Positions 22,246-34,327 are shown, counted from the first letter of the stretch. The stretch is 64,000 nucleotides of DNA from Ancylostoma caninum (GCA_037903475.1 JBAJFG010000320.1:558001-622000), one strand, 5' to 3'. Notes: generated by a model not told the origin, from the sequence alone. Numbers and translations are program-made.

Positions 22246-22413
22246 CTGACCGCGGTACCAAAGTGTGTTCCGCGCGCTGACCGCGGTAATATGAGATGCG
22301 GAACGGGCTGACCGCGGACAGAAAACTGCCTGACCGCGGTCCTTAGCCAAAAGTTTGGCTGACCGTGGTCCTTTCTTGAAAGTTTGGCCGACCGCGGTAC
22401 TGTCCGCGGTCAG
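22246..22413. repeat. CTGACCGCGG palindromic repeat cluster
   Basis: CTGACCGCGG or a one-base variant starts at 22246, 22277, 22308, 22330, 22359 and 22388, and a seventh copy is inverted at 22404-22413. Spacings are 31, 31, 22, 29 and 29 bases. Each holds the palindrome ACCGCGGT or part of it. It abuts the duplicated module at 22411-22493. Confidence 0.9.
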
Positions 22414-22493
22414 CTAAATTCGGCCCTTAGGACCCACACAATGTACGATACAACCTTTGTGAACATAGTGGCAGTGACAGGTGGGATGTATAT
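22411..22493 (-). repeat. Duplicated module, copy 1
   Basis: About 85 bases match 53559-53646 (opposite orientation in the window) with roughly 10 differences. In both copies one frame is open to a stop and reads like IYIPxVTxTMFTKVxSYIVx; all differences keep the frame. In this copy the acceptor CACTGCTTCAG at about 22558 makes it part of a possible terminal exon. Confidence 0.7.
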
Positions 22494-22860
22494 GAAACGA
22501 CCGTCTTTCTCTGACGATGGTGAAGAGATTAAGAGGTATTTCGCATCCATTTTTTGCTGAAGCAGTGGGACCACTCCCCAATTTCCGGGGGGTGGAGGCA
22601 TTCTTTAGATATTTTTGGAGTGAAGCTCTCATTGAGAGAGTGTGCCATTGATATCGTGCAATTTGTGGACAGCGACAAAAGAAAATACCTTTAAGCACAT
22701 AATCTGAAGAATATGAATGAATCCTAGCGATTTTGGCCTTTCTATTTTCAAAAACTGTGTGTACTGTGCATTTTCCAACGGTGAAGGGCGACATTTCTTG
22801 TCTGATATTAGATTTCATCGCAAAAATGTCATCTACACATCATCAGTAACTATTGCTGCC

Positions 22861-22909
22861 GTTATCAGCACGCCACGACATCATTTCGGTGTCGTGGCGT
22901 GCTGATAAC
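22861..22909. repeat. Perfect 20-bp stem hairpin
   Basis: GTTATCAGCACGCCACGACA (22861-22880) is exactly complementary to 22890-22909, with a 9-base loop TCATTTCGG. No mismatch. Confidence 0.97.
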
Positions 22910-22979
22910 CAAAGTGATCTGCAATCCAAGAGGTTTTGCCATGATTATTGTTGCAGGGCTCACAGCGTCGAGCTGAGCC

Positions 22980-23207
22980 TCACTTATGCGATGAATAGAA
23001 GCGCTCAGTTCTTGACATACGTAGCTCCGTAATTTGTTTTTCTACGGCTTTTGTCCAGCGAGAAACCAGGAAGAACGGCTGTTTGTGTACCAAATGCACA
23101 ACAAACGGGAGGTGGACGGATTCATTCATCGTCAGCTTGCTCATGAAAGCTGCACTTTGTTCGTTCTGCTGGAATATTTCCCCGAGACCTGAGTGTTTCT
23201 CTTCCAA
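22980..23207 (-). CDS. Possible terminal exon, unknown
   Basis: 75 codons open to TGA, reading GEIFQQNEQSAAFMSKLTMN, then a hydrophobic stretch and a basic C-terminus. An open frame directly upstream (to about 23320) is shifted by one base, so this may be a pseudogene or have an unseen intron. No family recognised. Confidence 0.4.
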   Translation of the reverse strand: MEEKHSGLGEIFQQNEQSAAFMSKLTMNESVHLPFVVHLVHKQPFFLVSRWTKAVEKQITELRMSRTERFYSSHK

Positions 23208-23837
23208 AGCGATCTTCGATCAACTATTCCCACCACTTCTTCCAGATCTGAGGCAGACGATCGAGCCTTTTGCTTTTGTGATTTCCGCTTGATTTCCTGC
23301 TCGAAAACCCTATCAGGAAAAGAATTCCCTGCTCATTCAACATTAGGGTTGTTTTTCTCCATTTCTCGCCTCGAAAACATGCCTGTTATGCTGGATATCT
23401 CGACGTCTAGACAAGTACAAAGACTTTCTTTAGTTTCTGCGAATTTCTAAATACTGAACTCACTTCCTGGAATTTTTTTATGTTAGCTCGAATGTTTTTT
23501 TAATAGTGTTAATTTTAATATTTTGGACGTTTCTGAGGTCTCTAGGGATTTGCACTAGTTAGAACACCGAGCAATCATATAACAACATTTTTTTCTAACC
23601 CACGAATGTTCAAAAACAATTATCTCAGTCAGCTTGAGCTTCCGCGAAAAGTCTGGAAAGTTATGAAACTGGGATTTGGCATAAGAACACCATTCAGACG
23701 TTTATGACCTCGGATCGGCGAAAGTTGTGCTTATCTGCCTTCCCTAACGTTTGTAATAATATGTTGGTTGTGCGGGCGAGGCTAGAAATAGCCAAATATT
23801 GATGTTTTTGTTTTTTTTTTCTTGAAAAACAACTCAC

Positions 23838-23935
23838 ACGCAAACTGCTCCAGGGCTATCATTAAAATGCTTATCTTAGGGAGTTCATGAAGTTCACCAT
23901 TCGCCCTTTCCCCCTCCTCCCAAATAATGGAACTC
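23838..23935 (-). CDS. Internal exon, unknown
   Basis: Acceptor GATTTTTCTATTCAG and donor GTGAGTTG. Open in one frame through 98 bases, reading SSIIWEEGERANGELHELPK and a hydrophobic tail. Confidence 0.45.
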
Positions 23936-25161
23936 CTGAATAGAAAAATCGTGAATGTGGTGTTATTCGAATAGCAATCGAATAAAGTATTAGCCACCTC
24001 TCGCATTTTGAGCACCGGACAGTTAACCCAGCAGAACTTGAAGACTGGTTACTCGAACGGATCAAACATCAAGTCAACGTAAACATAGGATATCAAAGCA
24101 ACTTGGACAGATCTAGGTCCTAGAAATGTTGACTGCTTCAGAACAAGCGGAAATTCGAGCTGGTTAGTGGACTTTGATGTAGACGAAATTGCATCGAGTG
24201 CATTGCCCATTTTGCGGGCAATCGCTCAGATTCGCCCTTAGTTCTTACATGTTTTCCCGCTTCCATGCGCTTGACGTCATCTTACAACCCAAACTCCGCT
24301 GTTATTAGCGTCTCCAAGATACAAAGCCAGCTGAACGCGTCGTGAGCTAGGAACGAAAAACACTCATTATATCGAAAAAAGCGCTGCCTGAAGACAACAG
24401 ATGACACCATTGTATAGCCTGGGAAAAATCAGTGCCATCGTGAAGGTAGTGCTATTCGAATAATAATCGAATAAATTTATTTAATTCACGAAATAATTTC
24501 GGATATGTCCAAAAATTGAATGTGCCACAATTTCCCACAAACAAAATGCTTTATAGCCATTTTTTCTTTCCTCTAAGATGGCAAGGCTCAACCTTTTCCC
24601 AATATTCCAATTTCTGATTTATTCAAAATCGAATATTCGAATATTGAACATATCTAATACATTATTCGGTCAACACACTAATCGTGGGCGCAGAGTGCAA
24701 CTCAGCTAATCTCTTCTACAAGGGGGCCAGGTAATGCATTCAGTCGAACACAATGAGTGCATCGGAAGACGAAGTTCTGAACAATTGTGTTGCAACATTC
24801 TGAACCTTTTTTCAAACTAAACGCTCACTAAAATAGATTTTTCTAATAGACTCTGTCGTAATATTAATTTTCTTACTACGATGAGCACGGTTTAGTGGCC
24901 AATTTTCCGTTAAAAATCGCTATTATCGATGTTTTGCATGGTTTCCGCTCAGTCCTCTTAGGAGAGCATTGCTCAATGCACGGCCTAGGATGTAAAGTAG
25001 GCCAGAACTATTGGGATTATCAATCGGGATCCTGGAGGGCTAGTCTGACGATGTCGGCAATGTGAGGCTCGAGGTTATGAGGTCGTAGGATGACTAGAGT
25101 TTTGCAACTGTGTTCTCACTGGGCTGAATTACCTCACTTTGATGGTGCGTTTGAGATTTAC

Positions 25162-25182
25162 TTATTTATTTATTTATTTATT
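25162..25182. repeat. (TTTA)n tail
   Basis: About five TTTA units. On the minus strand this is a run of AATAAATA following GTATTTGAATAAATAAAT, the look of a gene 3' end or a non-LTR retroelement tail. Confidence 0.8.
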
Positions 25183-25232
25183 CAAATACACTCGAGGGTG
25201 CACCAAAATGGAAAAACAAACGAACTGGAACA

Positions 25233-25424
25233 TCAGTAACACATTCCGAATTCTGTACTAATTATGTTTTGAAGTACCGAACCAAGCAGTACCACCTTCC
25301 TCATGTGATCAGAGACCCACTGACGGGATATCAGATCGCTCTCCTCTCTGAGATATATGATTTCCATGTAAATGATTTCCATGTAAATAACACGAATCCT
25401 CTCAAGCAGTTCCCAGGCCATCAT
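25233..25424 (-). CDS. Possible 3'-terminal coding piece
   Basis: 64 codons open to TGA, about 50 bases before the AATAAA-rich tail. It holds a 15-base tandem duplication (about 25362-25391) repeating YMEII. The plus strand is also open for over 100 codons here, so strand is unsure. A retroelement end is possible. Confidence 0.3.
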   Translation of the reverse strand: MMAWELLERIRVIYMEIIYMEIIYLREESDLISRQWVSDHMRKVVLLGSVLQNIISTEFGMCY

Positions 25425-25603
25425 GAAGGAAAATTTGATTTATTGGAGTGGTTGGTGTCACTGAGGCCTAATATGTCTTCGTGTTTTGTTTAAATGTTCG
25501 AAGTGCCCCATCTTTTCATTCTTAGGACAGAACGTGAAATTCATGCATAGTTGGAGGAAAATGCAATCGAAATGAGCGCAGGAATTCATGTCAACTTCTA
25601 ATA

Positions 25604-26001
25604 CTAAGGGAAAAGAAACTTGTTTTTATCCTTACATCTCTTTGTAGAGATTCTGTAACATGCAACAATGAAACAGAAAAATAACACCCAGGCAACACAA
25701 AATCTAACGCCTGGATAGCTGAGCATGGCAATGGTAAAAAACCGACCGATAAAATGGCAAGAGAAACACAAAAATTGGTAGTCATCAGGATCTTCTAATG
25801 TTGATCCATGCTCAAAGACGTGTGCTGCAAATCTGTGGAAAATGGTATGCGTGATTTCTAGCACATTGCTTTGAAGTATGTAGCGACTTCAACGTGCGTA
25901 CCTAACCACCTCTTGCGTAGATCTTTATCATAGGCAAAGGGATGAATTGCCAGTAACAAGTAGTTGATTTGTGTCATGCTCCAACGCATTCCGTTGCTAG
26001 G
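25604..26001 (-). CDS. Two-exon 3' gene part, unknown
   Basis: Exon 25910-26001 follows the acceptor GACTTGTTTCAG and reads SNGMRWSMTQINYLLLAIHP then FAYDKDLRKR, ending phase 2 at GTGGTT. The next exon begins at 25832 after CATTTTCCACAG in matching phase and reads FAAHVFEHGSTLEDPDDYQ. It stays open to 25604 but may splice before that: another acceptor (GCATGTTACAG) lies at about 25650. Phase agreement across the intron is good evidence. No family recognised. Confidence 0.55.
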
Positions 26002-26706
26002 CTGAAACAAGTCTATCCTCTTATGCCTCAGGAGAGCTGATATTTTCGGCGGACAATGTAGAATCAGCTGGACTATTCTATTTTATGGTAAATATGCCTT
26101 TTACCGGAAATGTTTGTTATTGCCGATTTCATCGAACCGTCGTCCCTGGAGAGCTTAACTACCGAAAGCATAGTTTAATTGTTAGAATACTCAAAAACTC
26201 CGAATGGAAATCCCTACAGGAACTTTTGCCTTCAAAGCTGAAGCGTACGTTCTTCAAGTGGTGCCCTGAGTTGTGGTGCTGCCTTCTTTTTCGCGCGGCC
26301 TTTTTTGTAACACTCCTCATGCTGTACATTTTTTAAAAATTGCTATCGTGCTTCATATTCCGTGAAACCTCGAAAAGGTGTTCATGAAGCAGTTCAAATT
26401 TAGTCAATAACTTGAGAATCCAGATTGTTTTGTGTTTTTCTGATATCATGATGGTGTTTCAGACTAAGGATTTAGTCTGTTTCAATGGTATTTTATTCAA
26501 GGATGAAAAAAACTCGGGTTGGTCGAAAAAATAAGAGCTTGATGTTATTGGTGATGTGGTGTCTGCCTATTGGTGTCTATCAGCCAACAATCACGATTGC
26601 AATAGCAGGAAGGATTACTTTTCTATGCTTCCCTTGCTCCTTTTTTTCTTCTTGCTGATAAATTCATGCTTCCATTACAAAAGAAAAAATTAATTCAACC
26701 GTAACA

Positions 26707-26937
26707 TTGCAATTCACAGCTCCGTACGTCGAAAGATTGTTATTCGCGCAACTTGCTCATAGTACTTTCTATTCCTTACTATTCTTCTCTGAGCGCTTGA
26801 AGTGCAGCGCTACATGTTTGGCTAAAGATCCAACCAAAATTATCCATGTCGACGTTATGTGTCCATTTGAAAAGGGACAACTCAGCACGTGTCATTTTGA
26901 GAGGATCAATAGTTACTTAGTAATAGCACGGCTTTAA
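26707..26937 (+). CDS. Possible exon, unknown
   Basis: Acceptor GCAATTCACAG at about 26717, then an open frame with Cys and Lys residues (ERLKCSATCLAKDPTKIIHV) to TAA. Weak. Confidence 0.25.
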   Translation: MQFTAPYVERLLFAQLAHSTFYSLLFFSERLKCSATCLAKDPTKIIHVDVMCPFEKGQLSTCHFERINSYLVIARL

Positions 26938-27091
26938 CGATGCTCAGTTATGACGCTTTCAAAGTTTTTTTAGTAGTCAGATGGCTATGATTCCATGCAC
27001 GACTTACCTTTATTCTCCGTGGAGGAAGTGGATTGCTGTAGATCTTTCAAATATTCTAGGAGAACTGCTAGTCATTGCCATTAGAGAGACT

Positions 27092-27524
27092 TTAGAACGG
27101 TTGTTTAGCTAGAAATTTCCCCAAAAACTGAGACGAAGCTCGTTGAGCAATTTGGCTCGGCAGTTCTCAGGATCTATGTATGTCTTAGCTCTGTTTGGAC
27201 CGTGGACCGCTGCTCATTCAGAACCGCCTGGGCTGGCTGGGACTGCCAGACTGGCAGATGTGTCGCGAATGTGGAGAGGGTGTGTTTTGGGTACCCAGCC
27301 GGCCCAGTTCGATGTCATACGCTTATTATGTAAGTGGGCCGCAAGCACCTCACTAGTCTCGTTTTCGCATGCATCATATCCGCCGCGGATCTTCGCTCAA
27401 ACGGCTCCGCATTCGCCGCTTTTTCAGCCCCGATCCAGCTCTTTCCCGAGGACTTGGGTCCCAACTTGTGGTCTGCAATAGGTAATTTTGTTATGCGTTC
27501 AACACCCTTCTCTTCACCATACAT
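27092..27524 (-). CDS. Two-exon gene, about 79 aa, unknown
   Basis: An acceptor-like GGGTCTAG lies three bases before the ATG at 27522-27524. Exon 1 (27321-27524) is 68 codons (MYGEEKG..., PFERRSAADMMHAKTRLVRC) ending phase 0 at GTATGACATC. Exon 2 (27092-27127) follows TTCGTCTCAG and reads FLGKFLAKQPF to TAA. The product is basic and hydrophilic. A 33-base stretch inside exon 1 has intron-like ends but keeps the frame if retained. Confidence 0.55.
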
Positions 27525-27824
27525 CACCTAGACCCTAGGCGATGAAGAAGTGCAACTGCTGGAGGCGCGATTTCTAGGCGGAGCGGATCATTTGCGTCGT
27601 GGTCAGGTGAAACGATGTAGCCGTGTCGAGTACGAGGCCATTTTCGTCCCGCCAGTTTCGATCCTCTCAACAGCAGTGACGGCTTGTCAAAATAGAGCTT
27701 TCACGCACGCTACCCAACACTTCGGCCGTTCTTCGCCTCTCATCATCGAGTCCTAGTTTTTGCAGAAGTTGGGTTGGCAGCAGCTCTTTTTTCCTATAAA
27801 ACAAGCACGGAATACTTTTTCCAG

Positions 27825-27981
27825 ACAGAATGGCCCAAATATGCCAAGCATCTTTCAGAAACCTCTCCTCATGTCTCCATCTGAACTTCCTATTTTCCGA
27901 TTCGATATTTTTCCATATCGTCGTTTTCCCTTTCCACAGCTCTGGTGTTCTTCCCGTTCATTTATGAGAACCCAGAATTAA
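27825..27981 (+). CDS. Possible terminal exon, Pro/Phe-rich
   Basis: Acceptor ATACTTTTTCCAG, then open to TAA: NGPNMPSIFQKPLLMSPSEL followed by a Phe/Pro/Arg-rich stretch. No upstream exon found. Confidence 0.35.
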
Positions 27982-28835
27982 ATTGTTTGGCTTTTTTTCT
28001 CAAAGTGCACGAGCGTTTCTAATGCATATTCTACAGCGTGCCTATGTGAAACTTGCGGATGAATGCTTTTCTCGATTTCACAACGTTTTTCATACCTAGC
28101 AATCGACTGCGAACTTAACAGGAGCTTTTCTTTTCTACTGAGTCTACTATTGTATTAACTAAGCAGCACGCTCTGATGATAGGTTGTCACTTGCAGAAGG
28201 CCCGCCGAGCAGCTCCAACTGTGTTCGGGTAGAGGGGTCAATTAAGTTGTTATTCGAAATTGGCAGGATGATTCTATAGTGTTACAGCTTTACTGCTTGG
28301 CTACCACCTGTTTATCACTTCAAGTATAATGGCTCAAGATTATAATTGTGGCTCAACATCAATGCCTCTAAAACACTGCATACTGATATTTCTGTCTGTC
28401 TTTTCAACCTAATATTTGTAAGATGGCCAAAGTGAGAGTTTTCTGGCAGAACAAAATTAAACACCAGAGAGTCGTTTCATAAGCACAGCACGTTCTCGAA
28501 TATTCATTAGATTCGTAGTGACATTTACACACTCAGTTAAATTTGATTTTTTAATTTCGAATTCCGAACTTTATTCCGTTTTATACGATGTTTCTCCTGT
28601 GGCGCACAGGTTATCTTATGGCACACTTATTTCAGCCTAAAGTTTCGGCTAAACGTCGTCTTCGGAGACCTGAAACTGGTCCAAGTTCTTCATCTGCGCT
28701 TCAAAACACAAAAGACCTCCTCGTACTCGTTTTTTTCAATTCATAGCGGTTAGATCACCATAAGTACCCAGTCGAACTCACGAACTCACCGATTGTCTCA
28801 CTGAACGCCACCTCAGCAGCAGTTGATAGTCAAAG

Positions 28836-29295
28836 ATGGCGGACGTATATTGTTCGCTGCAGCCTTGGTCTTATAAGGCATGGTTTTATAGCCAGCATAG
28901 TGATAAGAAGGGCATGAGATCACTTGTTATAGACGTCTGTTCACTTCCGCAGTTCAACCCGGGGGTGCGTGAAAAATTCACAACACTTCGAGTGCTCGCC
29001 GCATCCGCAATTTCAGTTTCGAGCTCCACGATGGTACACTTTATATCGAAATCGCTCCGCCGTAGTCTTCCTTTCTGTGTTTTCCTAGTGGCGTTATCAA
29101 ACTCTACCGTCTTTTACTTGCCAGATGTTCATCTATGCGAACATTCAGTGAGCAGTTTCATGTTTATTATTATCACTTGTCATAATTATTTGTTATTTTT
29201 CATTCATGTTTACTCCGTTTTCTTGCAAGATCATACAGACTAGATGTGAACCTGATGAGGAAGAGGACCAGATGTGTGGAAAAGCGGCCTTATGA
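28836..29295 (+). CDS. Possible two- or three-exon gene
   Basis: An ATG in a good context (CAAAGATGGCG) opens 104 codons (MADVYCSLQPWSYKAWFYSQ...) ending at GTGAGCAG. A second exon at 29239-29295 follows CATACAG in phase and reads TRCEPDEEEDQMCGKAAL to TGA. A smaller intron (about 28965-29010, GTGCGTG to ATTTCAG) may also be removed, which would change the middle and end. Unrecognised. Confidence 0.4.
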
Positions 29296-30245
29296 CACGC
29301 CACAAGAAGAGATCCGTAGTAAAGAGTTCTTCATTGTTGGAGGAACAAAGGGATTTTTTGCTGTCGTGTTCTCGGTTCTGAGTATCCGTGGTATTTCCCC
29401 TGTTAGTGGAGCACTATTGAGATTAATCAAATAAATAAGTAGTAAATAAGATGAGCGAGAATGTGAGAGGTTTAGCGGAAGGAACTGAAGAGTTGGAAGA
29501 TCTAACCCGTAGTGTTGAGCATGTCGCGGGAACTTCAGTGTATGTAGTGCTAGTAAAGTGCGATAGGTGTAGGAAGCTATAGGCGACGGAAAGGTGCTTG
29601 TACTATACTTAGCTTACGAGCCAATCCGGATGTCATCTGCTCCGTTTGTCTGAATCCATTAGAAGGCAGCAGTAGCTGCAATTTTTACTGCTAAAATTTA
29701 GAATTTTTGCCACTAATAAATGCTACGAACGTCGCATCGCCTCGCCAAATGCAACTGCCTTTTCAAGACACACTTAACAAGCCAGACGAGCTATTTCTCT
29801 ATTCACGGACGAGTTGCTGCGAATCTGCTACTTTGCCTGCAATCACTCAGTTTTTCTTGAAAAGTTTATTTTCCATGCATACCCTTCGTACAAAGCAACG
29901 ATATGTCTAGCTATGTGTTCTAAGTCCGTTTTTACTTATGAGATCCAACATGGTGTGCATTTCCATTCATTATATGTACGTACAGTTAACCACAAGGTTT
30001 TGTTTCATCCACAGGTTTGCGTATCTGTGTGGAGAATGTTATACCTTCCTTTTATTTTTGCTTTTTGTTCCCCTGGGCTTCTATAAAACTGCCATTTACT
30101 GGTGCTCCTCATATTCAAGGATCCAAGGTTCCGCTAAAATCTCGCCGGCGAGTTTTCCGCCGGTGCGGTTTTCAGTTTGTATAGAGCATGACTTCTGTGC
30201 AGTATCGCTATCATTGACTTTTATATGAATTTTCTGATTCCATAG

Positions 30246-30511
30246 ATCACTTGCAGAAAAGGATTTTAGCCGAGCAAAACTTACATATGTATGTCGGCGG
30301 ACTTCTTAAATGCCTAGCAGATTTGAGCAATGTATTAGAATCCATCTATTGGAGGTGCCAAAATGGTGCACGTATTTTCGAGGACGCCATCACTGATGGC
30401 AGTACATCGTCCGCAAGATCGACAACAATGAGAAATACACTCTCTTACATGCTTCTTCTTCTGTATTTACGCACTGATTCGAAATTTCCAAGCAATTTTC
30501 ATCTGGCTTGA
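30246..30511 (+). CDS. Terminal exon, helical protein
   Basis: Acceptor TCTGATTCCATAG, then 88 codons in phase 1 to TGA, reading LQKRILAEQNLHMYVGGLLK, CLADLSNVLESIYWRCQNGA and a Ser/Thr-rich then Leu-rich end. It looks helical. The possible short exon just upstream (ATG at about 30186) does not match in phase. Confidence 0.45.
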
Positions 30512-31367
30512 GTTGGTGAAAAACCAGCACAATCCTATCTTTCTCTTCAACGCACATGTTTCAGCTTTTACTGTTCCTTCCAGTAGGAACAGTCTTACAT
30601 ACATAGTCACTAGCAGAAGTACCTAATCAAATAGTTGTTATTGTGTGATTAAGAGAAAAATCAGCGCAAAAATACTTGACAATTTTGCACCTATGAATAC
30701 GTAATCACTAAGGACGCTATGGAGCTCATCCACTAACGCGAGAGATTTCAATCCCTACAGCCAAAAAATTCAGTGTTCTTAATGTAGCACTACCAGGCTA
30801 AAATGCAGAACGTCTTGATGCACAATCCAAAACGTTGGGCAACATAGTATGTGTGAAAATCCAGGCGTTCGAGGAGTCGAAATGAAGCCGGACGTGCGGT
30901 CGCCGTGGCGTCTTCGGGTGCCATACGCATTCATACGAGGTTTTCTGAAGGGCTAGACATGTAAACAAATAATGGTGGCTCATATGCGCATCAAAGAGCA
31001 GAGAACAAATAGTGCAATGTAAGCACATCATAGACAAGAGAACATTCTTAGGTGGGATAACGAACTATTCAAATATACCCTTCTTTTTTGCGTTCTTTTG
31101 ATTGAGATTAGCATTAGTGCTTCCGTAAAAATAAGAACTGCAACGGAAAATTACTGACCTAGTACTTTGGATTATCAAATATTGCGTTTATTTTCGGTTT
31201 CCGAACGTTCGGAATTATTTTATGGACCAGATAAAAATTTTGTACTAGTTTCTTTTCAATTGCCTAAGAGCAAATAAGAATAGGAAACTTAGGAATTGCA
31301 GAAATATCTAAACAACAAAAAATCAGGTTGTTAGAACCAAAAATAACCTTACGCAATGTAGAAAAAC

Positions 31368-31740
31368 TTAAAAATTATGATTATCAGAGTAGGAAATAAT
31401 ATAGGTCTGCATCTGGTAATCTTCTTCAACCTCCTTCCATGAAGGATTGTCAGTGTTAAATGTTACCTTTTGCACTTGTCGGTATACGGAGGAGAAATAG
31501 CCTAATGTTAACTGATGACGCTCTTTAAAATCTGTACTTTCTTGGCCAGAAAATTTTCCCTTTGATTTCTTGGCACGGATGAAATCTAGGTAATCTAATT
31601 CGGTACTGAAATTGCTGATAAATTTTGGAGCGGATAATGGGGGGGGGGACATTCTCGTCCTACCAGTGAGTATGTTTAAAAGAAGATTGTTATTTGTAGT
31701 GATAAATTTGATAAAAAGTGGTATTTCAAACCATAAGCTG
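31368..31740 (-). CDS. Terminal exon, unknown, with proline run from C10
   Basis: Open in one frame from an acceptor-like GCTCTTGCCAG (about 31743) through a hydrophobic part, RMSPPPLSAPKF and then DFIRAKKSKGKFSGQESTDF to TAA at 31368. The C10 tract (G10 on the plus strand, 31639-31648) supplies the PPP. The last 90 residues have very protein-like composition. N-terminal extent is unsure. Confidence 0.55.
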
Positions 31741-32442
31741 AGGCAGCTGGCAAGAGCAATGATCAGAACAGTGACCTTTTTCGGGCAAGCCGCATGAAAA
31801 CAAGGTCAAGTTGTTTTACATATTTGGCTGTCTAGATTTTGTGGGAATTTTTCGAAGGAAAGAATCTGTGATTTCAATGTGTTCACAGTTTCTGACAGAA
31901 CGATTTTTACAAATAGGAATCAAACAAATTTGAGCCGTCTACTTCGCTCAGAAAGGGAAGGAAAAACTCTATCGTGAATATCGCTGCTGTAGTTGATGCT
32001 CAATTCGTCAAGTGCTCAGTTATAATTCGTTGGTTGCGCTTGGTATTCTCGTTGCTACTTTTCTTTATCTTTCCAAATGTGAGTTCATCACACGTCACTC
32101 TCAGTTTCAGTTTTCAATGACGAAACTCGAGTCTATCTATGTCTAAAAATAGATAATTAAACGGTAAAGTAGTTCTATCACTTTTCTCTAAGGACGCGCT
32201 CGCGAAACGTCCTCCATTTTCCATAATTGGTATGGAGCTGGTACTCAAGTGCTTGTTTGCGTTTTCCACGAACGACTTTTGAACGCATGCACTCTAGGCT
32301 TCTATTTTGGAAGGAATGCCCTCAGAGAGCTGTGAACGCCCCAACCTCCCACCCACCTCCGCCCCCAGCCCCATATCTCTCCGCTGCATTTCGAAAGAAT
32401 ATCTCTGAGAATCTCTTCTAAGTAATTGCTCAGGACTCAAGT

Positions 32443-32590
32443 AGGCACCCTGCGCTCGTTGGCGACTGCGACCAGCGAACACCAATATCGGCGATCGACG
32501 CGACCGATGACGCAGTCGTCAACACTAGCGACTGTCGGTCGCCAACATGGACGGCGACGGCGGCGCCTCGCTCACAATGGATAAGTACTG
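32443..32590. repeat. GC-rich repeat related to 3353-3505
   Basis: Contains GTTGGCGACTGCGACC and the inverted GGTCGCCAACAT, and CGCTCACAATGGATA, which resembles the inverse of the CGATTGTGGGCGG motif at 3354. A second copy of the same family. Confidence 0.4.
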
Positions 32591-33160
32591 TCGCCGCAGA
32601 TGCCAGCGACCAGGGCACAGCACGTGGTGGTCATTGACCAGCAGGACTTAGTAGGCGTTGAGCATATTCAGGGGAACTTGGTTCCAGCGTCCGAGACGAT
32701 GTGATGCGATCGATACATTATATGATTGATACTGTGGTTCATACTATATGTGTGCCCATTGATAGCCATAGTTTCCACTCTTGCCGATTTCTGAAGAATT
32801 CCCCTTGAAAGGTGGTTAACGCTGTATGAGTACTCTGGATGAAAATGCCGCAGAACCGAGTCGAAGCCGCGAGCATGTGCTTCTAACCTGCGTTTAAAAC
32901 GCGTCAGGGCTGCGATTGGTTCTATACTTCATGAAACTGATTGCTGCTTGCCGAACACACTCATCTAATATGAACTGTACTGTAGAACACTCTGAATCTG
33001 CTGAAAATCACTGCAAATACGGACTGTAAATCACTTCATCCTTCCCTTGCACTTCCGCGCGCTCCAGATAATCAGATGTTGCTCTTCCTGTAGGTGGCGG
33101 ATCATGTTGGAATTATGGTTGTGAATGCGCACTGTACGAACAGTTATCCTTCCAAGACGA

Positions 33161-33300
33161 CATCCTTCGTTTTTGAGAAACCATCTTCGTTTTTGGAAGA
33201 AACTGTCATTAATGGTCAAAAAGTGGCTTTTTACCATTTTTGACCACTTTCGAAGGTTTTTTTTTCAAAAACGAAGACGGTTTCTCAAAAACGAAGGATG
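33161..33300. mobile_element. Short foldback MITE, 140 bp
   Basis: CATCCTTCGTTTTTGAGAAA at 33161 is the inverse of 33281-33300, and the arms continue for about 39 bp with two mismatches. An inner repeat (TGGTCAAAAA and inverse) forms a second stem. No clear target duplication. Confidence 0.75.
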
Positions 33301-34237
33301 CCACTTTGGGGGAGAATTAGCACCCTTAGGCGGACAACTCGGAGTTGACAGAACATCAACACGCTCCTGCACACCAGAGAAATTTCCTCGAAAATTTCAG
33401 GGTTTGGGAAAAAAACGTGCTCCGATGACAATTTTCTGGTTCTGACAGGTCCATTAACAAGTTCGAATGAGTTCTAGCTGGCTCTTAACAGCTTCGTGTT
33501 ATGACTAGTTCTTTCGAGGATTTTAGCTTGGATTTGGGGTAAGTTGCACCAAACCAATTGCAATTGAGATAAATCGTTCACGAACTTTACGCATTCTAAG
33601 CTGAAATTTCATTCTTAGACTTCAGTAGAAGGTATTGATATTATTCTTCTAGTAGTTCATTTATCCCTGAAAGAGCCCTAATGTGTAGGTGTGTACTTAG
33701 TAACCCATTTCTGAGTCTGACTGGTCTTAGTAGTCCCCGACCTCTAGTGATGACATCATGCTGTGCCTTGCCAGCGACGGCGCCACAGCGTGCTAAACTC
33801 CTCGTGAAACATAATGACAACCTCAAAATGACTTTTTTTACTACTTGCTATATGATTGCGATGCTATAATCGCACCATTTTCATCCATGTAACCCAAAAA
33901 GCTGTGTTCACTCGGTCATACCTCCTTTTTGGCCTACTTCTTTAATCGTTTATAAATTTACTCTAGAACACAGATGCCTTGAGATCGTTCTTCATGGCTT
34001 GATAGAGTACTGAAGCTCACTAGAGTCGAAGCTTGAAATGGCGAAAATCCCGTTTTCATTGGTTCGAAGAACCCGCTTCTTGGAGCAGGACGGGATATTG
34101 CTCAATGGTGATGTACGTCTTTTCATGTGAATTTTCTCCAGCAAACTGGTACAGGTCATGTCCCGAAAAGGGATTACAGGATATTTTGAGACATATCAAG
34201 TACACTCCCGGAATCATTGCATCGAGAAATAGAGGAT

Positions 34238-34327
34238 ATGTTAATAGCTCGAAAACGAATACGAGAAGGGTCCCTGTCTTTAAGCGATGTTGTCAGCTTG
34301 TTCTTTCGGAACAGTGCACGGAAAAAA
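34238..34327 (+). CDS. Possible first exon, basic helical
   Basis: ATG then MLIARKRIREGSLSLSDVVS and ten more codons to a GTAAATTCAG donor in phase 0. The frame is open a little upstream too. No downstream exon fixed. Confidence 0.35.

Noticed and set aside
22246..22413. CRISPR-like spacing of CTGACCGCGG
   Set aside because: Repeats are only 10 bp, spacing is uneven, the last copy is inverted, no cas genes exist, and the DNA is eukaryotic.
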